A stretch of DNA of 12,970 bases from Chloroflexota bacterium (GTDB lineage Bacteria > Chloroflexota > Dehalococcoidia > Dehalococcoidales > UBA3254): the NCBI GenBank assembly GCA_017860765.1, contig JAGDMY010000072.1, positions 1 through 12,970 on the forward strand. The letters are read 5' to 3'. This document shows positions 1-7,067 of this stretch, piece after piece; within the stretch, counting starts at the first letter, position 1, and every line of letters starts with the position of its first letter. The notes under the pieces are model-generated. The model saw only the letters and a list, made by a program, of their open reading frames with translations, did no database searches and had not been told where the DNA came from. The position numbers and the translations under genes are program-made.

Positions 1-261
1 TTAATGGTACTGGATGCCAGGGAGCAGGGGGAGTGGGATTCCGGACATATCGCGGGCTCCCTGCATATTTATGTCGGCCACGTTGAGCAGCGGCTGGCGG
101 ACATACCCCGGGATCGGCCCATTGCGGTTGTTTGTACAGTGGGACATCGAGCCGGGATCGCGGCCAGTGTCTTGCTCCGGGCAGGTTTCTCTCAGGTATC
201 CAATGTCCTGGGCAGTGTCGCCGCCTGGCGCCGGGCTGGATTTCCCTTGACTACCGCTTGA
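1..261 (+). CDS. Rhodanese-domain protein, C-terminal fragment (probably of a metallo-beta-lactamase/rhodanese fusion)
   Basis: The frame is open at the left edge, so only the last 86 residues are visible and the start lies outside the window. They form most of a rhodanese domain: the D-A-R-E-x-x-E-W segment near the beginning, GHIAGSLHI, and the active-site loop CTVGHR followed by AGIAAS, where the Cys would carry the persulfide. The ending NVLGSVAAW is typical of rhodanese domains fused behind an ETHE1-like metallo-beta-lactamase (persulfide dioxygenase) domain, but that upstream domain is not in the window, so the fusion is an inference. A stand-alone rhodanese is the alternative. The TGA stop overlaps the start of the ribosome binding site of the next gene (about 262-269), which argues for one operon with the ferritin-like genes. 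The likely role is sulfane-sulfur handling in the cytoplasm. Confidence 0.8.
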   Translation, partial: LMVLDAREQGEWDSGHIAGSLHIYVGHVEQRLADIPRDRPIAVVCTVGHRAGIAASVLLRAGFSQVSNVLGSVAAWRRAGFPLTTA

Positions 262-274
262 AGGAAGAGTAGAA

Positions 275-730
275 ATGTTAAATGAGATAAGGGAACTCCT
301 GGACCTGGCCATGGATAGAGAAATTGTAGCGGAGGCGTTTTATATCGCCGGCCAGAGGAAAACGACCGACCCGGGAGCGGTCGAGCTGATGCGGGAACTG
401 GCCGCTGAAGAATCCAAGCACTACCGATGTATTAAGGCTCTGAAAGAGGACGGCCTGAACAGCCAGAAATTGCCACCCGGGAAACTCGCCGATCTGATGC
501 TGAGCGAATATCTGCTAGACACACCGATTTCTGAGGCTGCTACTCTGCAGGATGTCATTACCGCAGCTATGAAAAGGGAACAATATTCGCAGGAATTTTA
601 TGCCAAAATGACGCAACTTTCAGAAAATAAAGCTTTCCAGCAGCTTTGTGAGAGGCTCATGCAGGAAGAGCGCAAACATAAGGCGAAGCTGGAAATATTT
701 TACGACGATTTCTTTTATAAAGAGAATTAG
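275..730 (+). CDS. Ferritin-like diiron protein, rubrerythrin family without rubredoxin domain (copy 1)
   Basis: This 151-residue protein is a four-helix ferritin-like domain of the rubrerythrin/COG1633 type. Two similar helical hairpins each supply a lone Glu and an ExxH pair: E16, then E46-S-K-H49, and E102, then E132-R-K-H135. These six residues fit the diiron site. The second Glu of helix 3 seen in classical rubrerythrin (ExxE) is Ser here (E102-Q-Y-S105). There is no CxxC pair, so the rubredoxin domain is absent. The C-terminal helix ends in LEIFYDDFF, close to the LExxYDD ending usual in this family. The start is the ATG preceded by AGGAAGAG at 262-269. Members are thought to act in peroxide or iron stress in anaerobes, but the substrate of this subfamily is not established. 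A second copy follows directly (804-1274). Confidence 0.85.
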   Translation: MLNEIRELLDLAMDREIVAEAFYIAGQRKTTDPGAVELMRELAAEESKHYRCIKALKEDGLNSQKLPPGKLADLMLSEYLLDTPISEAATLQDVITAAMKREQYSQEFYAKMTQLSENKAFQQLCERLMQEERKHKAKLEIFYDDFFYKEN

Positions 731-803
731 AGGCAATGGCCTGGAGCGCCCGAGATAAATGAGACATGATGCAGACTAGAGGGCGAGGCTGGAGGGCAGA
801 GGA

Positions 804-1274
804 ATGGTGATGCAATTGACCCTTCGAGAGGTACTGGAGGAGGCCATCCACAAGGAAACCTTGTCCCGCTTTCTCTATATCGGTTTGCGGCAGAGGGTCA
901 AGAACCAGGCCAGCAAAGATGCCTTCCAGGCTTTAGCCGATCAGGAGCAGGTGCACCAGCAGGTCCTGGAGGACTATTTGCACGGCAGAATGAAAGAGAG
1001 CAGTCTTAACCTGGATCTGGTGGTTGACTATAAAATCGCCGAGTGCCTTGACCAACCTGAAATATCTCCTTCGATGGAGCTTAAGGATGTCTTCCTTCTG
1101 GCTGCCAAAAGGGAAGGGGCTTCCCACCAGCTCTATTTCAATCTGGCGGCGATACATCCCAATGGACAAATCAAGCATTTGCTGGAACACCTGGCGGGAC
1201 AGGAACTCGAACACAAAAGGCGCGTGGAAACTTTGTATACAGAAGTAGCCTTCCCCCAGACAGATGGGGGATAG
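804..1274 (+). CDS. Ferritin-like diiron protein, rubrerythrin family without rubredoxin domain (copy 2)
   Basis: This 156-residue protein has the same fold and ligand layout as the preceding gene: E18, E48-Q-V-H51, E104 and E134-L-E-H137. As in copy 1, the helix-3 position four residues on from E103-E104 is Ser (S107) where rubrerythrin has its second Glu, and no rubredoxin cysteines occur. The two sequences are clearly diverged, so the duplication is old and the proteins may form a heteromer or have different partners. GGAGGG at 791-796 sits 7 nt before the chosen ATG at 804; an in-frame ATG at 810 with AGAGG at 798-802 is an equally acceptable start and would remove two residues. A 73-nt gap separates it from copy 1 and shows no promoter or terminator. 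The stop lies 1 nt before the preferred methyltransferase start. Confidence 0.85.
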   Translation: MVMQLTLREVLEEAIHKETLSRFLYIGLRQRVKNQASKDAFQALADQEQVHQQVLEDYLHGRMKESSLNLDLVVDYKIAECLDQPEISPSMELKDVFLLAAKREGASHQLYFNLAAIHPNGQIKHLLEHLAGQELEHKRRVETLYTEVAFPQTDGG

Positions 1275-1275
1275 C

Positions 1276-1812
1276 ATGGCTTCAGAGAGTAGTCAGCATG
1301 AACATTCCCTTGAACCCGCCCAGTTTCTGGTGGAAAATAGCGGACTGCTGCCCAGGGGGCGGGTGCTTGATATTGCCATGGGGTCCGGGCGAAACTCGAT
1401 CTACCTGGCCAAGCTGGGGTTTCAGGTTGAAGGCGTGGATGTGTCTGCTGAGGCGGTGCAAAGCGCACTCGAGGCGGCCCGGAACAGCGGTGTGACAATC
1501 CGCACCCGGGTGGCTGATCTGGAGAAAAGCTATCAAATCGAACCCGCGGCCTACGCTGCGATCGTTTGCTTCAACTATCTCCAGCGTTCGCTAATACCCC
1601 GGATAAAGGATGGCTTAAAAAAAGGTGGTGTGGTGGTCTACGAGACTTTTATTATCGACCAGGTTCAATTCGGACACCCCAGAAACCCCGATTTTTTGCT
1701 GCAGCACAATGAGCTTCTGAATCTGTTCCGGGATTTTCGCTGCCTGCGCTACCGCGAGGGGATTTTCGATAACCGTAAAGCCATCGCCAGCCTCTTAGCC
1801 GAAAAGGTTTGA
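1276..1812 (+). CDS. SAM-dependent methyltransferase, class I, TehB-like
   Basis: The 178-residue protein has the class I Rossmann methyltransferase signature. Motif I is VLDIAMGSGRNSIYLA (D32, G36, G38), followed by VEGVDVS, whose Asp55 should bind the ribose hydroxyls of SAM, and VADLEK (D81) for the adenine edge. The GRNSIYLA form and the ending YETFIID... followed by RxGIFDNRKAIASLLAEK are typical of the TehB-like/tellurite-resistance group, many of which methylate small metalloid or thiol compounds; the real substrate cannot be read from sequence. I prefer the ATG at 1276, 1 nt after the stop of the upstream gene and with GGGGGA just in front. An in-frame ATG at 1264 would overlap the upstream gene by 11 nt and has no visible ribosome binding site. 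It closes the plus-strand operon and converges with the GNAT gene after 15 nt. Confidence 0.82.
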   Translation: MASESSQHEHSLEPAQFLVENSGLLPRGRVLDIAMGSGRNSIYLAKLGFQVEGVDVSAEAVQSALEAARNSGVTIRTRVADLEKSYQIEPAAYAAIVCFNYLQRSLIPRIKDGLKKGGVVVYETFIIDQVQFGHPRNPDFLLQHNELLNLFRDFRCLRYREGIFDNRKAIASLLAEKV

Positions 1813-1827
1813 GGTGATTTCATTATA

Positions 1828-2406
1828 CTACTTCCGCGGAGCATCCCCCTGGATGGGAACGTTAAGGGGGACCTGGGAGCCGGATTGAGCCCGGAGCCTT
1901 TCCCATTCTTCCCGATAGATTACCATTAACAAAAAAGTGTGCTCTTCTCTGACTACCTGTCCGCACTCATTGAAGCCGCATTTTTTGAAGCATTTTTGGG
2001 CGCGGACGTTCCAGGTGAGGGTGGTTAGATAGACCCTTTCAAGATTGGTCCGGGTAAAAATATGATCCAGAAGCAGATTGACGACCTCAGTCCCGTAACC
2101 CCGGTTCCAATAATCCCGTTTGCCTATCATGACGCCCAGTTCTGTTTTGCCTTCAATAGCATTAACGTTGTAATAAACGCAATTCCCGATATGCTCGCCT
2201 TGCAGGGTTTCCACTGCGAACTCATGACGGCTGGAACTGGGATAGCACAGCTCAAAAGAATATTCCGAAAGGTATTGCTGGTAGGTCATGGTGAGAGCGG
2301 CGGCGGCATCCAATTCCGCCAGATCGGGATCGGTCTGCCAGGCATAATCATCTTTGGCATCTGATAGCTTTTTGCCGCGGAGTTTAATTCTTTTACCGTC
2401 AGTCAT
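1828..2406 (-). CDS. GNAT-family N-acetyltransferase, RimJ/RimL-like
   Basis: The 192-residue protein carries the GNAT acetyl-CoA site. Motif A is RDYWNRGYGTEVVNLLLDHIF-like, with the pyrophosphate-binding R/Q-x-x-G-x-G core in NRGYGT at about residues 101-106. Motif B follows as LTWNVRAQKCFKKCGF (N133 to F145), the usual N-x-x-A-x-x-x-Y/F-x-K-x-G-F pattern. The layout matches the RimJ/RimL type (Acetyltransf_3), which acetylates protein N-termini or small amines; the substrate is unknown. The last 15-20 residues after WERLRAQSG look like a disordered, poorly conserved tail. It is the third gene after PAC2 and HEAT, with a 24-nt gap and only a weak ribosome binding site (GGCGG), so expression probably depends on the genes before it. 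It ends tail to tail with the methyltransferase, with no room for a terminator between them. Confidence 0.85.
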   Translation of the reverse strand: MTDGKRIKLRGKKLSDAKDDYAWQTDPDLAELDAAAALTMTYQQYLSEYSFELCYPSSSRHEFAVETLQGEHIGNCVYYNVNAIEGKTELGVMIGKRDYWNRGYGTEVVNLLLDHIFTRTNLERVYLTTLTWNVRAQKCFKKCGFNECGQVVREEHTFLLMVIYREEWERLRAQSGSQVPLNVPIQGDAPRK

Positions 2407-2430
2407 TTCAACCGCCAGTAAGAAAATGCC

Positions 2431-3357
2431 CTAAAGGATAAAGGAGTCCTCTTCTGTATCGATCTGTTTTAGAGCCTGCTCGGCAGCTTCACTGATAATT
2501 TCATCCGGGCTCTTGAGGCACTTGAGTAAATACTGTTTGGCTTTAACACCGCCAATTTTACCCAGGGATTGGATAGCTACCTGCTGGACCTCCGGGTCTT
2601 TGTCCTGGGTGAGTTTGATCAGCGGGGTAACAGCTTCTTCATCGCAAATCTCTCCACAGGCTCCGGCGGCTTCATAGCGGGTCTCTGAACTGGGGCTGGA
2701 CATCTCTTTTATCAAAATGGGAATCCATCCGGAATTGCAATTTCTTCCCATGGCATAAAGAGCGCTATTTTTTATTCTGGCATCCTGGCTGGTATAGGCT
2801 TCCTCGATCGCTTTTTTGACTTCGGGTAAAGACAGGGGGGCGGCGGCTTCCAGGGCGCGGCGCCACACCTCCCGGGGCTTGTTTTTATCAGCCAGTATCG
2901 CCAATAAAGCCTGTGACACGCGCCCGGTGCTGTAGGGCCCCAGCTTTTTTAGGTCCGCCAGCATGGCATATTTGCCCAGAGCTTTAGCGGCGGCTGCCTG
3001 GACTCTTTCAGAACTATCCTCATTAAGCATTTTGATGAAAGGTGTTATTAAAGTGGTCTCCTCGTTTTCCCACAGGCCCTCGATGGCTTTGACCCGGACT
3101 TCAGCGTCAGCATCCTTGAGACCGTTTTTGAAAATATTATCGAAGTTCAGCTCGAAGTTCTCTTCCGCCAGTTCCACCAGGCGATTGATTACTTTTCTGC
3201 GCCTGTCTACTTCGATGCCGGGCCAGGCCCGGGTAAAAAAGTTCAGTTCATCGTTATACAGGTTGGATAAATCCGCTAAACTGGAGTTCGCCAGAGGTTT
3301 GGCGGTATCGGTCAAGTCCTCCATGATCTGTTTAATGTTAGAGGGTGCTGCCTCCAT
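2431..3357 (-). CDS. HEAT-repeat protein
   Basis: The 308-residue protein is almost entirely alpha-solenoid. Clear HEAT/PBS-lyase-like repeat units are seen at about residues 83-130 (DAEVRVKAIEGL; SERVQAAAAKALGKYA), 190-235 (DARIKNSALYAMGR; SETRYEAAGACGEIC) and 238-300 (EEAVTPLIKLTQDKDPEVQQ; AIQSLGKIGG; ISEAAEQALKQID). The first 80 residues are helical and less repeat-like. No catalytic motif, signal peptide or membrane segment is seen, so it is probably a cytoplasmic protein-binding scaffold. It starts 4 nt after the stop of the PAC2 gene, whose final GAG-GAG-GGA codons provide the only good Shine-Dalgarno sequence, so the two should be translationally linked. The close pairing suggests that the two proteins work together; what they bind is unknown. 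Confidence 0.85.
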   Translation of the reverse strand: MEAAPSNIKQIMEDLTDTAKPLANSSLADLSNLYNDELNFFTRAWPGIEVDRRRKVINRLVELAEENFELNFDNIFKNGLKDADAEVRVKAIEGLWENEETTLITPFIKMLNEDSSERVQAAAAKALGKYAMLADLKKLGPYSTGRVSQALLAILADKNKPREVWRRALEAAAPLSLPEVKKAIEEAYTSQDARIKNSALYAMGRNCNSGWIPILIKEMSSPSSETRYEAAGACGEICDEEAVTPLIKLTQDKDPEVQQVAIQSLGKIGGVKAKQYLLKCLKSPDEIISEAAEQALKQIDTEEDSFIL

Positions 3358-3361
3358 AGCG

Positions 3362-4177
3362 TTACGGTCCCTCCTCCTCTTCCTCTTCCTCTCCGTCTTC
3401 CCCCTGGCCTTGCTCCCAGATGGGCTGGGTAAAGTAATCGATATACTGGCCCATGGCTTCGGCGGCGGCCTGTTTCATTTTCTCCCGGGCCTCCTCGGCC
3501 AATCTGGCCAGTTCAACCAGGTCTATTTCAATATCCAGCATGCGGGACAGAGTCCTGAGTACCGCCAGGGCCGCCATCGGGTTCGGCATGCGTGAGGCGT
3601 ACATGGGTACCTCTCCCAACAGACACATGCCATCGATTTCTCTCTCTTTGGCCACACCCAGCAGCAAACCATTCAGTCCCGCAATCTGCAGATTTCCCTT
3701 TTGCTTCAAACTCAGCTTTTTCAGCTCCTGGACCATCGACGGGTTGGTAGCGACTCCCCACACTTTAGGCTGCTCGGTATGATGGATCCGGGTGAGTGCG
3801 GCGGCACAGGTATAAACTCTTTTAACGTGGAATCTCAGGGCCAAGTCCAGGATACAGTTGGCCAGCTCATATCCCTTCGCGGAGGGCTGGTCGTCTCCGA
3901 TGAATAGCACCAGATCGCTGCCGCCTTTCTTATCGTTTTTACGGTAATAAAATTTGCTCTGCGGAAATTGAGGGGCTTCAATGATGCTATCTTCCACCAG
4001 AACCCCTGTGGGATCAAAAAAGCTGGCAGGGTCGATTTCTGCCAGGTCTTTAAAATTCAATTTGGTAGTTAAATAGGTAGAAATAATTATGGCAACATTG
4101 CCTACTCCAGGCCAGGCGGCCAGGAGATTCGGCGTATTTAGCCTGGGATGGGCCATTACCTTGATTACATCTCTCAT
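3362..4177 (-). CDS. PAC2-family protein (proteasome assembly chaperone-like)
   Basis: The 271-residue protein matches the PAC2 (COG1938/COG2047) family. Near the N-terminus it has the hallmark LLAAWPGVGNVAII (W22-P-G-x-G-N). The middle holds LVLFIGDDQPSAKGYELA, then VYTCAAALTRIHHTEQ and AGLNGLLLGVAKEREIDGMC. Next comes LLGEVPMYASRMPNPMAA, with helices after it. In eukaryotes and archaea PAC2 proteins are tied to 20S proteasome assembly; bacterial members are uncharacterised, and no proteasome gene is seen in this window. The last 15 residues are an acidic tail dominated by Glu (about 257-271), encoded by a GAG/GAA run that also provides the ribosome binding site for the HEAT gene. The ATG at 4177 is preceded by a weak purine-rich GAAAGAAA. 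Upstream lie a TATAAT box and a 12-bp inverted repeat. Confidence 0.88.
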   Translation of the reverse strand: MRDVIKVMAHPRLNTPNLLAAWPGVGNVAIIISTYLTTKLNFKDLAEIDPASFFDPTGVLVEDSIIEAPQFPQSKFYYRKNDKKGGSDLVLFIGDDQPSAKGYELANCILDLALRFHVKRVYTCAAALTRIHHTEQPKVWGVATNPSMVQELKKLSLKQKGNLQIAGLNGLLLGVAKEREIDGMCLLGEVPMYASRMPNPMAALAVLRTLSRMLDIEIDLVELARLAEEAREKMKQAAAEAMGQYIDYFTQPIWEQGQGEDGEEEEEEEGP

Positions 4178-4215
4178 TTTCTTTCTCGATATTATGGATA
4201 CTATCTTGAGATCAG

Positions 4216-4250
4216 GGAGATCGGGTTAAATTTAGGCCAACCCGATCTCC
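4216..4250. repeat. Perfect 12-bp inverted repeat upstream of the PAC2 gene
   Basis: GGAGATCGGGTT at 4216-4227 is matched exactly by AACCCGATCTCC at 4239-4250, with an 11-nt loop. It lies 60 nt beyond the tldE stop and 39 nt before the PAC2 start. Neither strand has a run of T directly after the stem, so it is not a canonical intrinsic terminator. It could be a stem in the PAC2 leader RNA, a weak terminator for tldDE, or a DNA operator for a dimeric regulator. Confidence 0.8.
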
Positions 4251-4273
4251 AAATTCATTTAGTACTATTTTAC

Positions 4274-4279
4274 ATTATA
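4274..4279 (-). promoter_or_regulatory. Possible -10 box (TATAAT) for the PAC2-HEAT-GNAT unit
   Basis: The minus strand reads exact TATAAT at 4279 to 4274, 97 nt before the PAC2 start. No good -35 hexamer sits 16-18 nt upstream (CTCTTA at 17 nt is poor), and the TG of an extended -10 is one base out of place. A transcript from here would begin near 4266 and carry the inverted repeat 4216-4250 in its leader. The 132-nt gap 4178-4309 holds nothing else that I can see. Confidence 0.35.
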
Positions 4280-4309
4280 TCCATGCGTTAGGCTAATAAG
4301 AGAGTGAGC

Positions 4310-5611
4310 TTATTTGCTGGTCACAGAGAGGGCGGGGCAATAAATATGCGGGGTATATATTCCGCCGCCCACCCATTTGGCCTCTCTGCCCAGCGCCACA
4401 ATATTTTTTAAGACCTGATAAACGTTGCCGGAGACCATGGTATTTTTAACTCTGCCCACTATTTTACCATTTTCAATTTTAAAACCCAGAAGGACATTGC
4501 CGCTGAAGTCGCCGCCCAGGATGTTTCCCTGCTCGGCGCCCATGAGCTGCTCAATTAATAGTCCTTCCTGGATGTCCTGGACCATTTCCGCAAAGGCAGC
4601 TTCCCCGGGGCTGATCACAAAGGCACTGGCTGAAGGGGCCAGCAGCCCTCCCCGGCCACGGCTGCCGCTGCCAGTACTTTTAGTTTTCGCCTGCCCGGCA
4701 GTCTGCAGGTCGTAGAGAAAATTGCGAACCACGCCATTTTCAATAAGGGGAGTACGCTGGCTGGGAACTCCTTCGTCGTCGCAGGGGCGGCTGTTGGGGG
4801 CATAGTCTATTCCAGGATCATCAAAGACTGAAAATTTGGCATCGAAAACGGTCTCTCCCAGGCGCTTCCCGACCGGAGAGGCGCCTTGCAGGACGGTCTT
4901 GCCGTTGAATGAGGCGGCCAATGAGGGAATAAAAGCGCTGGCCACCCCTTCCGGAGTAAAAATAACAGGCAACTGGCGGCTGGGTACCGCAGCCAGATGA
5001 CGGGCCAATTCGAGCTGGTTGAGTACCGTCCCGGTGATCGTTTGCACATCCCTCAAGGGATGGCAGGACTCCTGGCCATCGCCGACAAAAAGCATATCCG
5101 TGTCGCGGATCAGCGTGCCCCCCACCCCTAAACCGAAAGTGGTCTTCCGGTATTGGGCCTGGCCGCCGCGAGAGTTCAGGAGCTGGATGGAGGCGACCTC
5201 TTTTGAGACCCCGGCATCGCACTGGAGGGCGGGAGTACTTTGCAGGAGGGGGTCAATTAATTTTTGTCCCAGGTCGATCATCTCCGCGATGGTCACGGAT
5301 TCCACTTCCGGGTCGACTATTTTGACTTCCGGGAAATGACTGGCAGAGGGAAAATCGAATGCAGCAGGCAGGCCAAACGGGGCCGTCTCCACCGCCGCAT
5401 CTACCAGCCTCTGAGCATCTACCTGTCCGCTGGCTGCGGCATAGCCGAGCCTGCCATTTTTAATAATGCGCAGAGATACACCCGTGCTCCCTTTGCTCTG
5501 GATAGCTTTCAGGTGGTTGGCCTGAAAGTGTACGGGTGTTTCTTCGGAGGTGATCCAAAATACCTCAGCTTCCTCGGCTACCTGGCGTGCTAGATCAAGG
5601 ATCTCTTCCAT
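4310..5611 (-). CDS. pmbA: TldE/PmbA-family metalloprotease subunit
   Basis: The protein (433 residues from the preferred start) is the TldE/PmbA partner of TldD. It has the family's N-terminal segment with GVSLRIIKNGRLGYAA and the middle LPVIFTPEGVASAFIPSLAA. A glycine/serine-rich stretch ahead of GGLLAPSASAFVISPG follows, then GNILGGDFSGNV near the C-terminus. It lacks the HExxxH zinc site found in TldD, as expected, because in the E. coli heterodimer only TldD carries the metal. TldD/TldE acts as a cytosolic protease on unfolded or flexible peptides, for example microcin B17 precursor and CcdA. I chose the ATG at 5611 because it overlaps the tldD stop as TAATG and has GGAGG at 5618-5622 with 6-nt spacing; the longer frame would need a TTG at 5632. 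The length is close to that of E. coli TldE (about 450). Confidence 0.9.
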   Translation of the reverse strand: MEEILDLARQVAEEAEVFWITSEETPVHFQANHLKAIQSKGSTGVSLRIIKNGRLGYAAASGQVDAQRLVDAAVETAPFGLPAAFDFPSASHFPEVKIVDPEVESVTIAEMIDLGQKLIDPLLQSTPALQCDAGVSKEVASIQLLNSRGGQAQYRKTTFGLGVGGTLIRDTDMLFVGDGQESCHPLRDVQTITGTVLNQLELARHLAAVPSRQLPVIFTPEGVASAFIPSLAASFNGKTVLQGASPVGKRLGETVFDAKFSVFDDPGIDYAPNSRPCDDEGVPSQRTPLIENGVVRNFLYDLQTAGQAKTKSTGSGSRGRGGLLAPSASAFVISPGEAAFAEMVQDIQEGLLIEQLMGAEQGNILGGDFSGNVLLGFKIENGKIVGRVKNTMVSGNVYQVLKNIVALGREAKWVGGGIYTPHIYCPALSVTSK

Positions 5612-6984
5612 TATCGGCCTCCAATCAGACAATGTTGAATTCTGATATGAGGGCTGCCATTCGAGACGGGTAGAGGAGATTGCCCTGCCTTGCCGCAGCC
5701 GCCCCCCTGGTTCATATCCAGATCATTGCCTATGGCATCGATGTTCATAAGGGTGGTAAATAAATTGCCGGTGAGGACCACCGGCCGGACCATTTCAGCC
5801 ACCTCGCCGTGGCGGATCATATAGGCTTCTCCGGCGGAGAAAGTAAACATCTCCATGCTGGTGGTGCCGCCGTACCAGTTCTTTACATAAATACCCTCCT
5901 GTATACCGGCGATCATGTCGCCGAAGGAGATTGAGCGGGGTTCGATATAGGTATTGGTCATACGAACAATGGGAGGGAATCGGTAGCTGATAGCGCGGGC
6001 ATTGCCGGATAGCCTTTCATTCATCCTGGCAGCGGTTTCCCTCGAATGGAGCCTGCCTGTCAGGATGCCTTCTCTTATGAGGTAGGTCTTTTCCGCCGGG
6101 ATGCCCTCATCATCATATTTATAGCTGCCGCGGAGACCCGGTACTGCAGCCCCATCTACCACATTAAGCTCGGGGCCGCCGAATCTCTTACCCAATTTCA
6201 TAATCTCCCGCAGCTGCGGATTCTCGTAAACATGATCAGCCTCAGATAAATGACCGAAGGCCTCGTGGATGAAGACTCCGGCCAGGATAGGGTCCAGGAT
6301 AACAGTGTATTCTCCACCTTTGGCCTGGGGTGCCGCAAGCATTTTAACCGCGTTCTGGGCCATTTCCTTAATTGGATCATGCAGGCCTTTTAGCTGATTG
6401 AAGTCTCCAGAGCTGCCCAAACTTAACCCCACCTGCTGGACTTCGCCACCATCCGCCGCGATGGCTGCTGCGCGCAGGGTAACATCTGCCCTTTCCTGCT
6501 CGATGAAGCTGCCGGCGGAATTTAGGTAGTGATATCTCCGAAAGCCATCGCTGTACCCGATAATAGAGGTCTGAATTTTGGGGGTGCTCCAGATGGCCTG
6601 GTTATACTGGTCCAGAAGTTCTTTTTTCTCAGCCAGGGGTACGCCCACCGGATTTTGTCTTATTCCTCCTGTCACGGAATCTACTATTGGCGGGTATGGA
6701 TTTATGCTGGCCTCACCGCCGCTGACAAATCCGGCCTGCTCTACAGCCTGTCTGGCCTTGGCCTCCAGATCCTCTAAACTATTGAAACTGACAAAACCCC
6801 ATCCTCCTTTGACCAGGGCTCTGATATTGCCTCCTATGGCGCTGGTTTTATCGGTGGACTCCAGGTCCCGGCCCCGGTAGGTGAGGTGGCTCGACTGACT
6901 TTCTTCAAGGTGGACCTCGATGTATTCAGCGTCGTATCGGGAAATTATCCCGGCCAAGTGTTGACCGGCCTCTTTAATGTTCAT
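5611..6984 (-). CDS. tldD: TldD-family zinc metalloprotease
   Basis: The 457-residue protein is the catalytic half of the TldD/TldE protease. The zinc motif HEAFGH (HExxxH) is at residues 240-245, inside GVFIHEAFGHLSEADH. The C-terminal region has NWYGGTTSMEMFTFSAGEAY, GNLFTTLMNIDAIGND and the glycine/cysteine turn GGGCGKAGQ, all typical of the family. The N-terminal half contains IRALVKGGWGFVSFNS, the usual alpha/beta start. Length is near the norm (E. coli TldD about 480). The ATG at 6984 is preceded by AGAGGTAAGGA. It is the first gene of the tldDE pair and has a sigma-70-like promoter at 7024-7052. The pair matures or degrades short flexible peptides in the cytosol; no small precursor-peptide gene that could be a dedicated substrate is recognisable next to it. 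Confidence 0.93.
   Translation of the reverse strand: MNIKEAGQHLAGIISRYDAEYIEVHLEESQSSHLTYRGRDLESTDKTSAIGGNIRALVKGGWGFVSFNSLEDLEAKARQAVEQAGFVSGGEASINPYPPIVDSVTGGIRQNPVGVPLAEKKELLDQYNQAIWSTPKIQTSIIGYSDGFRRYHYLNSAGSFIEQERADVTLRAAAIAADGGEVQQVGLSLGSSGDFNQLKGLHDPIKEMAQNAVKMLAAPQAKGGEYTVILDPILAGVFIHEAFGHLSEADHVYENPQLREIMKLGKRFGGPELNVVDGAAVPGLRGSYKYDDEGIPAEKTYLIREGILTGRLHSRETAARMNERLSGNARAISYRFPPIVRMTNTYIEPRSISFGDMIAGIQEGIYVKNWYGGTTSMEMFTFSAGEAYMIRHGEVAEMVRPVVLTGNLFTTLMNIDAIGNDLDMNQGGGCGKAGQSPLPVSNGSPHIRIQHCLIGGR
5618..5622 (-). promoter_or_regulatory. Ribosome binding site of tldE inside the end of tldD
   Basis: GGAGG on the minus strand lies 6 nt before the ATG at 5611 and overlaps the last codons of tldD. 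Together with the TAATG overlap it decides the tldE start and indicates translational coupling. Confidence 0.75.
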
Positions 6985-7023
6985 AATCCTTACCTCTGGC
7001 TGCTAAATAGCATACTAATTTAA

Positions 7024-7052
7024 ATGATATGCTGAAATAGGCCGCTTATCAA
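7024..7052 (-). promoter_or_regulatory. Sigma-70-type promoter for tldD-tldE
   Basis: On the minus strand, TTGATA (7052-7047, five of six to TTGACA) is followed after exactly 17 nt by TATCAT (7029-7024, five of six to TATAAT). Transcription would begin near 7017, giving a leader of about 33 nt with the AGGTAAGGA ribosome binding site before the ATG at 6984. Confidence 0.6.
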
Positions 7053-7067
7053 GGAAATGAGACTGGC

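Noticed and set aside
731..803. The 73-nt gap between the two ferritin-like genes, checked for a promoter, terminator or small gene.
   Set aside because: No hexamer pair, stem-loop or short frame with a ribosome binding site other than that of the next gene was found.
1844..1871. Inverted repeat TCCCCCT/AGGGGGA with a 14-nt loop just past the methyltransferase stop, considered as a terminator.
   Set aside because: It lies within the GNAT coding sequence, has only a 7-bp stem and a long loop, and no T-run follows on either strand.
2963..3595. A 210-codon plus-strand frame opposite the HEAT and PAC2 genes.
   Set aside because: It spans two real genes on the other strand, is rich in low-complexity Ser/Leu/Phe, and has no recognisable domain or ribosome binding site.
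5612..5632. Longer tldE beginning at TTG 5632.
   Set aside because: The ATG at 5611 has a GGAGG site at ideal spacing and forms a TAATG overlap with tldD; the TTG start has no visible ribosome binding site.
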